From the NCBI GenBank assembly GCA_009781525.1, contig WQXZ01000015.1, forward strand, positions 1 through 17,465: a DNA stretch of 17,465 nucleotides, given 5' to 3'. The notes under the pieces are model-generated. The model was not told where the DNA came from. It did not search any database and saw nothing but the letters and a program-made list of their open reading frames with translations. The DNA is from Coriobacteriia bacterium. GTDB taxonomy: Bacteria; Actinomycetota; Coriobacteriia; Coriobacteriales; UBA8131. The position numbers were made by a program, and so were the translations under genes. Positions 1 through 8,635 of this stretch are shown here, one piece after another. Within the stretch, counting starts at the first letter, position 1. Every line of letters begins with the position of its first letter.

Positions 1-887
1 AGATCTACTTGGTGCTTGAAACGGCTAAGAGCTTTCAAGAGGTGAATAATCGCACAATAAAAAAGCTACCGACTTTGCGGGGACGGACGATTATCAACCT
101 GTTTCTAGAGAGCTCGACCCGTACCAGAACATCGTTTGAGATCGCGGCAAAACGCTTATCGGCAGATGCTGTAAATTTCTCAGCTGATTCGTCAGCAACC
201 CAGAAAGGCGAGTCACTGATTGACACAGTCAAGACCTTGGATGCTATGGATCTGGACATGATAGTCATCAGACATGCCATGGCTGGGTCTCCATACATTC
301 TGACTCAGCACACTGATACCGTGATAGTAAATGGGGGAGACGGTAAGCATCAGCACCCGACACAGGCCTTGCTTGATATGTACACGATGCAAGAACACTT
401 CGGTCATATCACCGGGCTGAACGTAGCCATAGTCGGGGACATCAGCCATTCGCGAGTCTTCGGTTCACTAGCTCCGGGGCTTACCATGCTTGGTGCAAAG
501 GTAACAGCAATCGCACCAAAGACTTTACTTCCTGCAGCTCCTGAAGTGTTAGGTGCGCGAGTCATACACTCCCTGGATGACGAGCTGGAGCAATTCGACG
601 TGGTCTACATGTTGCGCATTCAGCAAGAGCGACTGGAGCGGTCGCCGTTTCCGACCTTGCGAGAGTATTCACAGCTTTATGGCATCAATAGCGCTCGTCT
701 TGAGCGGTTGAAAGAAGGTGCAATACTGATGCACCCCGGACCTGTGAACAGAGGCGTCGAGCTAAGCAGCGCTGCTATCGACACCGCCCGAAACCTGATA
801 CTTGACCAGGTCAATGCCGGTGTCGCTGTTCGCATGGCTTTGATGTATCTGCTGCTTGGAGGTGACCAAGATGACATTGCTGCTTAG
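1..887 (+). CDS. pyrB: Aspartate carbamoyltransferase catalytic chain, 5' end cut off by the window
   Basis: Catalyses carbamoyl phosphate + L-aspartate to N-carbamoyl-aspartate, the committed step of UMP synthesis in the cytoplasm. The reading frame is open from base 3 to the stop at 885-887. The first visible residues already match the helix that follows the start in the family, so roughly 15-20 residues lie outside the window; the TTG at 9 and GTG at 12 are probably internal codons. Counting from the TTG at 9, the carbamoyl-phosphate loop STRTRTSFE is at residues 36-44, HPTQ at 116-119, MLRIQQER at about 201-208, and the aspartate-binding HPGPVNRGVE at 242-251. All catalytic landmarks look intact. 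No regulatory-chain gene (pyrI) follows. The 3' end overlaps pyrC by 17 bases. Identification is certain; only the start is missing. Confidence 0.96.
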   Translation, partial: IYLVLETAKSFQEVNNRTIKKLPTLRGRTIINLFLESSTRTRTSFEIAAKRLSADAVNFSADSSATQKGESLIDTVKTLDAMDLDMIVIRHAMAGSPYILTQHTDTVIVNGGDGKHQHPTQALLDMYTMQEHFGHITGLNVAIVGDISHSRVFGSLAPGLTMLGAKVTAIAPKTLLPAAPEVLGARVIHSLDDELEQFDVVYMLRIQQERLERSPFPTLREYSQLYGINSARLERLKEGAILMHPGPVNRGVELSSAAIDTARNLILDQVNAGVAVRMALMYLLLGGDQDDIAA

Positions 888-2199
888 GAATGCACTATGC
901 GTTGATCCATCAGCTGGATTAGCTGAGCCTACCCTGCGTGACCTGTTGATCGAAGGCTTGGTTATCAAAAGAATCGAAGAGCCTGGGTTAATCGAGGTAG
1001 ACCATGCTGCTACATTCGGCGACGAAAACGACATCGAAGTCATTGATCTGGCAGGCAAGACTCTGCTGCCAGGACTCTTTGACATGCATGTTCACCTACG
1101 CGACCCTGGTCAGGAGTACAAAGAGGACATCTACTCAGGCCGAAGAGCAGCCGCAAAAGGTGGCTTCACAGCGATACTTGCCATGCCGAACACCAATCCT
1201 GTTATTGACAACGGAGCACAGGTTTCATATGTGCTGGATAAAGCAGCCAAGCTAGGCGGTACCAGAGTCTACACGTCAGGAGCACTAACTGCGGGGCAAA
1301 AAGGCGAATCCTTGTCAGAAATGGCAAGTATGAAAAAGGCTGGAGCTGTTGCTTTTACCGACGACGGTAAAGGGGTTCAGGATTCTGGCATTATGCGTTT
1401 GATTATGGAATATGCAGCCAGCATCGAGGCGCCGATTCTTACTCACAGCCAAGTGAATGACCTGGTTTTAGAGGGCCAGGTGAATGAAGGTGTGGTCTCG
1501 ACTCGGTTGGGCATGGCTGGCTGGCCTGCCGCTGGAGAAGAGATAATGATTGCCCGTGACATCATGTTAGCCGAGCTGACTGGTGCTGCCCTGCATATCC
1601 AGCATGTTTCAACCGCTGGTGGACTGCAGCTGATAAAAGCTGCGAAAGCAAAGGGACTACCTGTGACCTGCGAAGTCACTCCGCACCACTTGTTCTTAGA
1701 TGAAGAAGCAATCGATATCAGATACGACACCAATCTGAAGGTAAATCCACCACTCAGAACCAAAGCCGATTGCGATGCCCTGCTGCAAGGCTTACTTGAC
1801 GGGGACATTGACTGCCTGGTGACAGACCATGCTCCACATGCCGACCATGAGAAGTCACTTGAGTTCGAGCTGGCTCCGTTCGGTATGACCGGCCTTGAAA
1901 CAGCGCTAAGCCTGATGATTACCAGGCTGATCGCAACAGAAACCATTTCGTGGGCGCAGCTGGTCGAAGTGATGGGACACACGCCTCGCAGGATCCTGGG
2001 TATCATGCCGGTATCTCTTGCTGTCGGTAGCCAGGCAGACCTGACGATAATCGACCCACAACACGAATGGCAGGTTAACGCTGACAAGTTTGCCTCGCGC
2101 TCAAAGAACAGTCCATTTATCAACTGGCAGCTAACAGGCAAAGCTACTGACGTGCTTGTGGGTGGAGCGTTTACTTTAAAAGACGGAGAAATCGTATGA
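871..2199 (+). CDS. pyrC: Dihydroorotase (class I)
   Basis: Cyclises N-carbamoyl-aspartate to dihydroorotate using zinc. The ATG at 871 is chosen because GGAGG at 858-862 lies 8 bases upstream; the open frame extends to a TTG at 856, but that start would remove this site. The product is 442 residues, normal for class I enzymes. Metal-site motifs are visible: DMHVHLRDPG (His73, His75), the TDDG aspartate (Asp164/165), THSQ (His192), QHVST (His245) and VTDHAPH (Asp319). The first His-rich motif and GLETALSL (341-348) are typical of bacterial dihydroorotases. The usual HCED/HAED after the fourth strand reads HSQ here, a mild departure. It overlaps pyrB by 17 bases and carA by 4 (ATGA), which suggests translational coupling. 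Confidence 0.96.
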   Translation: MTLLLRNALCVDPSAGLAEPTLRDLLIEGLVIKRIEEPGLIEVDHAATFGDENDIEVIDLAGKTLLPGLFDMHVHLRDPGQEYKEDIYSGRRAAAKGGFTAILAMPNTNPVIDNGAQVSYVLDKAAKLGGTRVYTSGALTAGQKGESLSEMASMKKAGAVAFTDDGKGVQDSGIMRLIMEYAASIEAPILTHSQVNDLVLEGQVNEGVVSTRLGMAGWPAAGEEIMIARDIMLAELTGAALHIQHVSTAGGLQLIKAAKAKGLPVTCEVTPHHLFLDEEAIDIRYDTNLKVNPPLRTKADCDALLQGLLDGDIDCLVTDHAPHADHEKSLEFELAPFGMTGLETALSLMITRLIATETISWAQLVEVMGHTPRRILGIMPVSLAVGSQADLTIIDPQHEWQVNADKFASRSKNSPFINWQLTGKATDVLVGGAFTLKDGEIV

Positions 2200-3476
2200 C
2201 AGACTTGGAAGTAAAAGCGAGCCAATCCGAAGAAATAGACGAGGTTGTCTCCAAAATGGCGATTCTAATGCTGGAAGATGGGTCTTGCTTTGTTGGAATC
2301 AGTAAGGGCATAGATGGAGAAGCACTCGGCGAAATCTGTTTTAACACCGTTATGATCGGATATCCTGAGGTCATCTCTGATCCTTCCAATGCCGGGCAGG
2401 TTGTCGTTATTACTTATCCACAGGTAGGAAATTATGGAGTAGCGTTGGCTGACGTAGAGAGCGAGCAAATAGCGCTGAGAGCTTTGGTGGCTCGTGAAAT
2501 CTGCGAGACTCCATCTAACTACAGGTCGGATATGAGCCTGCCGGAATGGCTGGTTGAGCAGGGTGTTGTTGCCATAGACGGCATAGACACGCGTGAGTTG
2601 ACTCAGCTGATTCGCGATCGAGGTTCGCTGCGTGCGATTGTTTCTACCATTGATTCTGATCCAGAGTCGTTGTTGGCAAAGGTTCTGGCGGCTCCGAGTA
2701 TCGATCGGGAGAACCTGGTTGCATCCGTCAGCACAAAGCAGCCGTACCTGTTCTCGATGAATGAGGAGCATCGTAGTTGGTATCAGACTATTGCTGAGCC
2801 GCGCTATAAAGTGATCGTTATTGACCTGGGGGTGACTCGCTCGATCTTGAACAGTCTGAGCAGACTTGGTGCGGCAGTGATTGTGCTGCCTTGGGATGCC
2901 AGCGCCGAAGAGATATTGGCATATCAGCCAGATGGAGTTGTATTCTCATCGGGGCCAGGCGATCCACGGGTGCTAACCAGTACCATCACAACATGTTCTG
3001 ACCTGCTGGGCAAGACCGCCTTGCTGGGCATCGGACTCGGCCATCAGGTCATGGCACTGGCTGTTGGAGGCGGCATAATCAAGATGAAAGCCGGTCATCG
3101 CGGTGTAAACTACCCAGTCAAAGACATAGCTGCAGACAGAGTGAATATCACCGAACAGAATCATGGATTCACTGTTGACTTCAAATCGCTTGGCTTGCTT
3201 GAACGTCCCAGGAAGCGTGTGCAAACAGTTGCAAATGACAGCTGCGGGCGTATTCAGCTGACTGAGACTAACTTAAACGATGGAACGGTTGAAGCGTTAC
3301 TCTATCTGGATATTCCAGCAGTCAGTGTGCAATACCAACCGCAGATCAGTATTGCTGATAACACGACAAACGCCTTCAATCGCTTTGCCACGATGATGAA
3401 GAAGGGCGAGCCAGAGGATGCACCAGCAGCGATTCTAACTGGCGACACAAAAGATAGCGAGAGCGAAAATGCCTAA
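2196..3476 (+). CDS. carA: Carbamoyl-phosphate synthase small subunit with a lost glutaminase triad
   Basis: Normally hydrolyses glutamine and channels ammonia to CarB. The ATG at 2196 overlaps the pyrC stop (ATGA), with GGAG at 2185-2188. The product is 426 residues against about 380 in E. coli; the excess is a roughly 20-residue N-terminal lead and an acidic C-terminal tail. The N-terminal CarA domain is well kept (MLEDGS, FNTVMIGYPEVISDPS, TYPQVGNYG), as is the class I amidotransferase fold (SSGPGDPR at 251-258, LGHQ at 281-284, QNHGF at 321-325). The catalytic residues are not: GICLGHQ reads GIGLGHQ (Gly280, codon GGA 3033-3035), and QxHPE reads QYQPQ (Gln381 and Gln383). GGNHPVK also reads GVNYPVK. 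The frame is intact and sits between normal genes, so this looks like a retained, glutaminase-dead structural subunit rather than a pseudogene. Family identity is certain; loss of activity is inferred. Confidence 0.95.
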   Translation: MTDLEVKASQSEEIDEVVSKMAILMLEDGSCFVGISKGIDGEALGEICFNTVMIGYPEVISDPSNAGQVVVITYPQVGNYGVALADVESEQIALRALVAREICETPSNYRSDMSLPEWLVEQGVVAIDGIDTRELTQLIRDRGSLRAIVSTIDSDPESLLAKVLAAPSIDRENLVASVSTKQPYLFSMNEEHRSWYQTIAEPRYKVIVIDLGVTRSILNSLSRLGAAVIVLPWDASAEEILAYQPDGVVFSSGPGDPRVLTSTITTCSDLLGKTALLGIGLGHQVMALAVGGGIIKMKAGHRGVNYPVKDIAADRVNITEQNHGFTVDFKSLGLLERPRKRVQTVANDSCGRIQLTETNLNDGTVEALLYLDIPAVSVQYQPQISIADNTTNAFNRFATMMKKGEPEDAPAAILTGDTKDSESENA

Positions 3477-6400
3477 GCGAACTGACATCAAAAAGATAAT
3501 GCTGATAGGCTCCGGTCCAATCGTGATCGGTCAAGCCTGTGAGTTCGATTACTCTGGCACTCAGGCTCTAAAAGTCCTGGCTGAGGAGGGCTATGAGGTT
3601 GTCTTAGTCAATAGTAACCCTGCAACTATCATGACCGATCCGCAAATGGCGACCCGAACCTATATTGAGCCGCTGACGGTTGGCTCCCTGACCAGGATCA
3701 TTGAGATCGAGCGCCCCGATGCACTGCTGGCCACCATGGGTGGGCAAACCAGCCTGAATATGGCTGTCGAGCTGGCAAACGCAGGCGTATTAGAAAAGTA
3801 CGGCATCGAGCTGATCGGCTGTGATCTACACGCCATTGAAACGGGAGAAGATCGCCGCCTGTTCGCTGAAGCCATTGCTGAGATCGGTCTGGAGTGCGCT
3901 CGCAGTGGATATGCCTATTCGATTGCCGATGCTGAGAGTCTGGCAGTTGAGCTTGGCTTTCCGGTTGTGCTTCGGCCCTCCTACACCTTGGGCGGAGCCG
4001 GATCAGGCATCGCTTCCAATATGGATGAACTACGCGAGATTGTCAGTCAGGGCTTAACCCTCTCACGTGCCGGCGAGGTTTTGGTTGAAGAGAATGTCAT
4101 CGGCTGGAAAGAGATCGAGATCGAGGCTATGCGTGACCGTAAGGGCAACAGCATCATCATCTGCTCGATTGAGAATGTCGATGCAATGGGCGTACATACC
4201 GGTGACAGCATCACGGTTGCTCCGGCAATGACATTGACCAAGCTTGAGTACCAACGCATCACAGCCGCTTCACATGCCATCATGAAAAAGATTGGAGTAA
4301 ATGGCTCTGGGTCGAACATCCAGTTTGCCATAAACCCAGAAAACGGTCGGATGATTGTCATTGAGATGAACCCCCGAGTATCTCGCTCCAGTGCACTGGC
4401 TTCTAAGGCAACCGGTTTTCCGATTGCCAAGATTGCCACCAAGCTGGCAGTCGGGTACTCGCTCGACGAGATAAAAAACGACATCACCGGTGCAACCTTC
4501 GCTTGCTTTGAACCGACAATCGACTATGTTGTGGTTAAATACCCGCGTTTCACATTTGAGAAATTCAAGGGAACCGAGACAGTATTAGGCACCCGAATGA
4601 AGGCCGTTGGTGAGGTCATGGCAATAGGCAGAACCTTTGAGGAGGCTTTGGGCAAATCTATCCGATCACTTGAAACCGGACGAGCCGGACTGGGAGCAGA
4701 CGGCAAGGATGAGTTTGAAGAAGAGAGCTTCTGGCAGTGGGTATCTTTACCAACTGAGAACCGGCTGTTCTATGTTGCTGAAGCGCTTCGCCGTGGATTC
4801 TCCGTTGAAAGCATCTACCAGGCATCGGGTATCGACCCCTGGTTTTTGTATCGAATCGACGATATTGTCAGCATGCAAGAGAGCCTGCGTGACACCAACC
4901 TGCACGAACTGGGCCAAAGCAAACTGTTTGCAGCAAAGCGCATGGGCTTATCAGATGCTCAAATCGCCTACCTGACCGGCAATGATGAGTACCAGGTTCG
5001 TGCATATCGTCAGGCACAGCGAGTTACTCCGGTATTTAAGCTGGTAGACACCTGTGCAGCAGAGTTTACCAGCAAGACAAACTATTTCTATAAAACATAC
5101 GAGGTCGGAGCAAGCGAGCTGCGGCTGGGCAACAAACCGCGCGCGATAATACTCGGAGCCGGACCCAACCGGATTGGTCAAGGCATCGAGTTCGACTATT
5201 GTTGCGTTCATGCCGCCTATGCTCTGACTGATATCGGCTATGAGACAATCATGATCAACTGCAATCCCGAGACGGTCAGCACCGACTACGACACCTCAGA
5301 CAGTCTGTTCTTTGAGCCACTGACCTACGAGGATGTCATGGACGTTATCGAAGTTGTAAACCCCGAGGGGGTGTTGGTAACTCTGGGCGGTCAGACCCCA
5401 CTTAAACTTGCTCAGTCACTGGTTCAGGCTGGTGTACCCATCATGGGAACACAACCTGATGCCATTGATCTGGCAGAAGACCGCGAGCGTTTTGCTGCCA
5501 TGATGGACGAGATGAATATCGACTATCCACCGTCGGCTACCGCTGCCAGCGTAGAAGAGGCCTACGCAGTGGCGCAACGCCTGGGCTTTCCCTTGCTGGT
5601 CAGACCAAGTTATGTCTTAGGTGGGCGCGGTATGGTAATAGCCTATAACCAGCAGTACCTGAGCAACTACATCACAGAGGCTGCCCGAGTGACTCCGGAT
5701 CATCCGGTCTATCTTGATCACTTTCTTGAAAGCGCGATCGAGGTCGATGTCGATGCGCTATGTGACGGCCATCGGGTCTACATCGGCGGCATTCTGGAGC
5801 ATATCGAAGAAGCCGGCATTCACTCCGGTGACTCAAGCTGCTGTCTGCCACCGTTCTCGCTGTCTGATGCGATTCTAGAGAATATTGCAGACATCACTCG
5901 CCGCCTGACATTGGCGGTTGGGGTACGCGGCTTGGTAAACGTGCAGTTCGCCATCAAAGACACACAGGTCTTCGTACTTGAGGTAAACCCCCGAGCATCA
6001 AGAACCGTACCATTCACAGCCAAAGCCAGCGGAGTCCCTCTGGCAAAGTGCGCTGCCATGATTATGGCTGGAGCAACCCTTGACCAACTGGGTCTGCCAA
6101 TCGAGACGCGCATCCCTGAGTTCTACAATGTCAAAGAAGCCGTCATGCCTTTCGGTCGTTTTCCTGGAGCTGATATAATTCTCGGTCCTGAGATGAAGTC
6201 AACCGGAGAAGTTATGGGTATCGGCCAGAATTACCCGATCGCCTACGCAAAGGCGGCCTTATCAATAGATTACTCATTGCCGATGTCAGGTGTGGTATTC
6301 ATCACGGTCAATGATAAGGACAAGCGCGCGGTACTTGCTCTGGCGAACAATCTTGTGCACCTTGGTTTTTCCATCATCTCAACAGAGGGAACAGCAAACA

Positions 6401-6756
6401 CTTTGAAAGCTGCAGGCATTCCGGTAACTCCTGTCAGGAAGATACAGGAAGAGTCGCCGAACATTGCTGATGAGATTGCCGCCGGACGAGTGCAGATGAT
6501 GATCAACACCCCACTTGGTCAGGAAACCAGAGGCGACGGTTTCAGGCTCAGAACCCATGCAGTCAGGCACGGCTTGTGCTACGCCACCACCCTGGCAGGC
6601 GCCAACGCCATGGTACGAGCCATCGAGGTCGCGCAACGCGACGCGCGTGGCTCCGGCGAGCTGATGCCGATTGCCCTGCAAGACCTTGATCAGTGGGAAG
6701 GGCTTGAGCGCCTGAACAAAGTGGAGCAATACGATCAGCAGAGCCTACCACTATGA
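3469..6756 (+). CDS. carB: Carbamoyl-phosphate synthase large subunit
   Basis: Makes carbamoyl phosphate from bicarbonate, ammonia and two ATP. The 1095-residue product has the full duplicated architecture: carboxyphosphate half with IGSGPIVIGQACEFDYSGTQ (13-32), LRPSYTLGGAGSG (168-180), GWKEIEIE and EMNPRVSRSSALASKATG; an oligomerisation region; the carbamate-phosphorylating half starting at GAGPNRIGQGIEFDYCCVH, with RPSYVLGGRGM and EVNPRASRTVPF; then a C-terminal MGS-like allosteric domain (about 940-1080). Both ATP-grasp halves keep their landmark residues, so ammonia-dependent activity should be intact. That contrasts with the altered CarA beside it. The ATG at 3469 overlaps the carA end by 8 bases; only a weak purine stretch precedes it, so coupling is likely. 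The stop (TGA 6754-6756) overlaps an ATG opening a 10-codon frame before pyrK. Confidence 0.98.
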   Translation: MPKRTDIKKIMLIGSGPIVIGQACEFDYSGTQALKVLAEEGYEVVLVNSNPATIMTDPQMATRTYIEPLTVGSLTRIIEIERPDALLATMGGQTSLNMAVELANAGVLEKYGIELIGCDLHAIETGEDRRLFAEAIAEIGLECARSGYAYSIADAESLAVELGFPVVLRPSYTLGGAGSGIASNMDELREIVSQGLTLSRAGEVLVEENVIGWKEIEIEAMRDRKGNSIIICSIENVDAMGVHTGDSITVAPAMTLTKLEYQRITAASHAIMKKIGVNGSGSNIQFAINPENGRMIVIEMNPRVSRSSALASKATGFPIAKIATKLAVGYSLDEIKNDITGATFACFEPTIDYVVVKYPRFTFEKFKGTETVLGTRMKAVGEVMAIGRTFEEALGKSIRSLETGRAGLGADGKDEFEEESFWQWVSLPTENRLFYVAEALRRGFSVESIYQASGIDPWFLYRIDDIVSMQESLRDTNLHELGQSKLFAAKRMGLSDAQIAYLTGNDEYQVRAYRQAQRVTPVFKLVDTCAAEFTSKTNYFYKTYEVGASELRLGNKPRAIILGAGPNRIGQGIEFDYCCVHAAYALTDIGYETIMINCNPETVSTDYDTSDSLFFEPLTYEDVMDVIEVVNPEGVLVTLGGQTPLKLAQSLVQAGVPIMGTQPDAIDLAEDRERFAAMMDEMNIDYPPSATAASVEEAYAVAQRLGFPLLVRPSYVLGGRGMVIAYNQQYLSNYITEAARVTPDHPVYLDHFLESAIEVDVDALCDGHRVYIGGILEHIEEAGIHSGDSSCCLPPFSLSDAILENIADITRRLTLAVGVRGLVNVQFAIKDTQVFVLEVNPRASRTVPFTAKASGVPLAKCAAMIMAGATLDQLGLPIETRIPEFYNVKEAVMPFGRFPGADIILGPEMKSTGEVMGIGQNYPIAYAKAALSIDYSLPMSGVVFITVNDKDKRAVLALANNLVHLGFSIISTEGTANTLKAAGIPVTPVRKIQEESPNIADEIAAGRVQMMINTPLGQETRGDGFRLRTHAVRHGLCYATTLAGANAMVRAIEVAQRDARGSGELMPIALQDLDQWEGLERLNKVEQYDQQSLPL

Positions 6757-6785
6757 GCGACGAAGGTACCAAGGGAGAAGAGTAA
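6753..6785 (+). other. 10-codon mini-frame bridging carB and pyrK, in frame with pyrK
   Basis: An ATG overlaps the carB stop as ATGA and opens a frame reading MSDEGTKGEE, then TAA at 6783-6785. Only TCT (6786-6788) separates this stop from the pyrK ATG at 6789, and the mini-frame is in phase with pyrK. It contains the pyrK ribosome-binding purines (GGGAG 6773-6777). It may be the remains of a longer pyrK N-terminus interrupted by a stop, or a coupling element. No evidence shows that the peptide itself is functional. Confidence 0.35.
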
Positions 6786-6788
6786 TCT

Positions 6789-7613
6789 ATGATAAATGCG
6801 AATGCAAAAGTAGTTTCAAATATCAATCTGACCGGAAACCTCTGGCAGATTGTCCTGGCGATTGATGAGTTACCAGAACTCGTGATACCTGGACAATACG
6901 TTCACCTGCGGTTGGAGCAGAAAGCCGAGCATATGCTAAGGCGACCGTTTTCTGTGCATCGGGTAGCTGTGACTTCAGAAGAGCTCACCAGTCTGACTTT
7001 GACATATCAGGTTTTCGGAGAGTTTACTCAGCACATGACCGGGCTGGTCGAAGGCGATAGCGTTGACCTGCTGGGTCCCTTGGGTCAAGGTTGGCGATTG
7101 CCAGTGCGTGCCAAGGCAGCTTTGATTGTTGGCGGGGGAGTCGGATGGGCTGCGCTGGCAATGGCAGCTGGCAGCCTACCAGCCTTCAGTGTGCCAACCT
7201 ACCTTTTGGTCGGAGCACGTAACGCTGACTACCTGCAGGCACTTTCTGTTGGCATAAACGATCGTCCTTATCCACTTGATTCCTATGGTTCTGCAGCAGA
7301 ACTGGGAGCTTCATTTATTCATCTGGCTACTGATGACGGCTCTTTGGGACATCATGGTATGAACACTGAGCTACTGGAGGAGTTATGCGACAACGTTGAG
7401 TTTGACTACATTGCAGCCTGCGGTCCGGAGCCGATGCTGGTAAAGGTTGCAGCGCTGGCGCTGGAGCGCGGTATCAGCTGCGAGGTCAGTTTAGAACGAC
7501 GGATGGCTTGTGGCATGGGTTCTTGTTTGAGTTGCACCGTTCAGACCAGGAGTGGCAGCAGGAAGGTCTGCTCGGATGGACCGGTTTTTGGTGCAGGAGA
7601 GATAATATGGTAG
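6789..7613 (+). CDS. pyrK: Dihydroorotate dehydrogenase electron-transfer subunit (FAD, 2Fe-2S)
   Basis: Passes electrons from the PyrD flavin through a [2Fe-2S] cluster and FAD to NAD+ in the class 1B PyrD2-PyrK2 complex. The ATG at 6789 follows GGGAG at 6773-6777. The 274-residue product shows a ferredoxin-reductase-like FAD domain with RRPFSVHRV at 51-59, a nucleotide-binding stretch GGGVGWAALAMA at 115-126, the AACGPEPML turn at 209-217, and a C-terminal cluster with four cysteines (241, 246, 249, 261) in the usual CGxGxC-xx-C-x11-C spacing. The residues after GGGVG differ from the VPPL common in this family. The stop overlaps the pyrD start by 7 bases, as expected for subunits made in equal amounts. 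Confidence 0.94.
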   Translation: MINANAKVVSNINLTGNLWQIVLAIDELPELVIPGQYVHLRLEQKAEHMLRRPFSVHRVAVTSEELTSLTLTYQVFGEFTQHMTGLVEGDSVDLLGPLGQGWRLPVRAKAALIVGGGVGWAALAMAAGSLPAFSVPTYLLVGARNADYLQALSVGINDRPYPLDSYGSAAELGASFIHLATDDGSLGHHGMNTELLEELCDNVEFDYIAACGPEPMLVKVAALALERGISCEVSLERRMACGMGSCLSCTVQTRSGSRKVCSDGPVFGAGEIIW

Positions 7614-8635
7614 ATATTCGATCAACAGAGCAGGATGGCTTGGCGGTGGGGATGGACGGTTTGGCTGCATGTGAAGATGCTGGTTGCAGGCAGGTCGACC
7701 TTGCGGTTACTCTGGCTGGCTTGCAGTTTAAGAATCCGCTGACTACTGCATCTGGTACTTTTGCACCTGGCCAAAAATATGCTGAGCTTTGGACTGAGCA
7801 GGGTGTGGCAAAATCTGGCGCTGCCTTTGCCAGTCTCGGCGCAGTGACAACAAAGGGAGTCTCTCCGGTTGCCTGGCCTGGAAATACTGGCATCAGAATA
7901 GATGAGTCAGCCAGTGGTATGCTGAACTCGATTGGGCTGGAGAACCCAGGCGTTGAAGCCTTTTGTGCCGATGACCTGCTTTGGTTGGCTGCACAGGGAG
8001 CTCCGATTATCGTGAACGTTTGTGGTCATACTGTTGCCGAGTATGTTGCTGTGATTGAGCGACTGGAGCAGGAGCAAACCGTAAGCGCCTATGAGCTGAA
8101 TATCTCTTGCCCGAATATTGACAACAGCGGTATGGCTTTCGGTATCGACCCAGTTGCTGCAGCGAAGCTTACAAAGGCATGTCGTGCAGTAACAAGTCGT
8201 CCTATGATCGTAAAGCTAACCCCGAATGTTACCGATATCACTGAAGTTGCTCGGGCGGTTGAAGCAGCTGGTGCAGATGCTCTATCGCTTATCAATACTC
8301 TCGCCGGTATGACAATTGACCTGAATCGGCGCAAGCCGGTGTTCGATCGGGTGGTCGCAGGGCTTTCCGGTCCGGCTATCAAGCCGGTTGCGCTCTGGGC
8401 AGTCTATCGGGTTTATCAGGCTGTTCGGATTCCTTTGATCGGGATGGGCGGGGTTCGGAGTGTGACAGATGTTGTTGAGTTCATGTTAGCGGGAGCAACT
8501 GTCGTCGGAATCGGCAGCTATAGCTTCACCGACCCTCTGGTGATTCCGCGCATCGCCAGGCAACTGGCTGATTGGTGCGCAGAGAATGGTGTAGAGCAGG
8601 TTAGCAGCCTGATCGGTGCGCTGCATGCGGCGTGA
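7607..8635 (+). CDS. pyrD: Dihydroorotate dehydrogenase, class 1B catalytic subunit
   Basis: FMN enzyme that oxidises dihydroorotate to orotate; with PyrK it uses NAD+, which fits an anaerobe. The ATG at 7607 has AGGAG at 7595-7599, 7 bases upstream, which decides the start although the open frame goes back to 7508. The 342-residue product shows TTASGTFAPG (46-55), NVCGHT (137-142), the active-site cysteine in ELNISCPN (Cys168), VKLTPNVTD (202-210), GLSGPAIKPVALW (252-264) and IGMGGV (278-283). About 25-30 residues precede the first family strand, more than in Bacillus PyrD, and include Cys22 and Cys27. The last three codons (His-Ala-Ala) and the stop lie in the first copy of a 37-base tandem repeat. 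Confidence 0.95.
   Translation: MVDIRSTEQDGLAVGMDGLAACEDAGCRQVDLAVTLAGLQFKNPLTTASGTFAPGQKYAELWTEQGVAKSGAAFASLGAVTTKGVSPVAWPGNTGIRIDESASGMLNSIGLENPGVEAFCADDLLWLAAQGAPIIVNVCGHTVAEYVAVIERLEQEQTVSAYELNISCPNIDNSGMAFGIDPVAAAKLTKACRAVTSRPMIVKLTPNVTDITEVARAVEAAGADALSLINTLAGMTIDLNRRKPVFDRVVAGLSGPAIKPVALWAVYRVYQAVRIPLIGMGGVRSVTDVVEFMLAGATVVGIGSYSFTDPLVIPRIARQLADWCAENGVEQVSSLIGALHAA

Noticed and set aside
1443..2225. Long minus-strand open frame opposite pyrC
   Set aside because: It lies fully antisense to a well-conserved gene, is Ser/Pro-rich with no recognisable motif, and has no ribosome site. It follows from codon bias on the plus strand. The same holds for the other antisense frames opposite carB, pyrF and the ATPase.
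2973..3400. carA as a pseudogene or a sequencing artefact
   Set aside because: The frame is unbroken, the changes are clean codon substitutions at distant sites, neighbouring family residues are conserved, and start and stop overlaps with pyrC and carB are kept.
7508..7606. Longer pyrD beginning inside pyrK
   Set aside because: This region encodes the PyrK cysteine cluster in its own frame; AGGAG at 7595-7599 points to the ATG at 7607.
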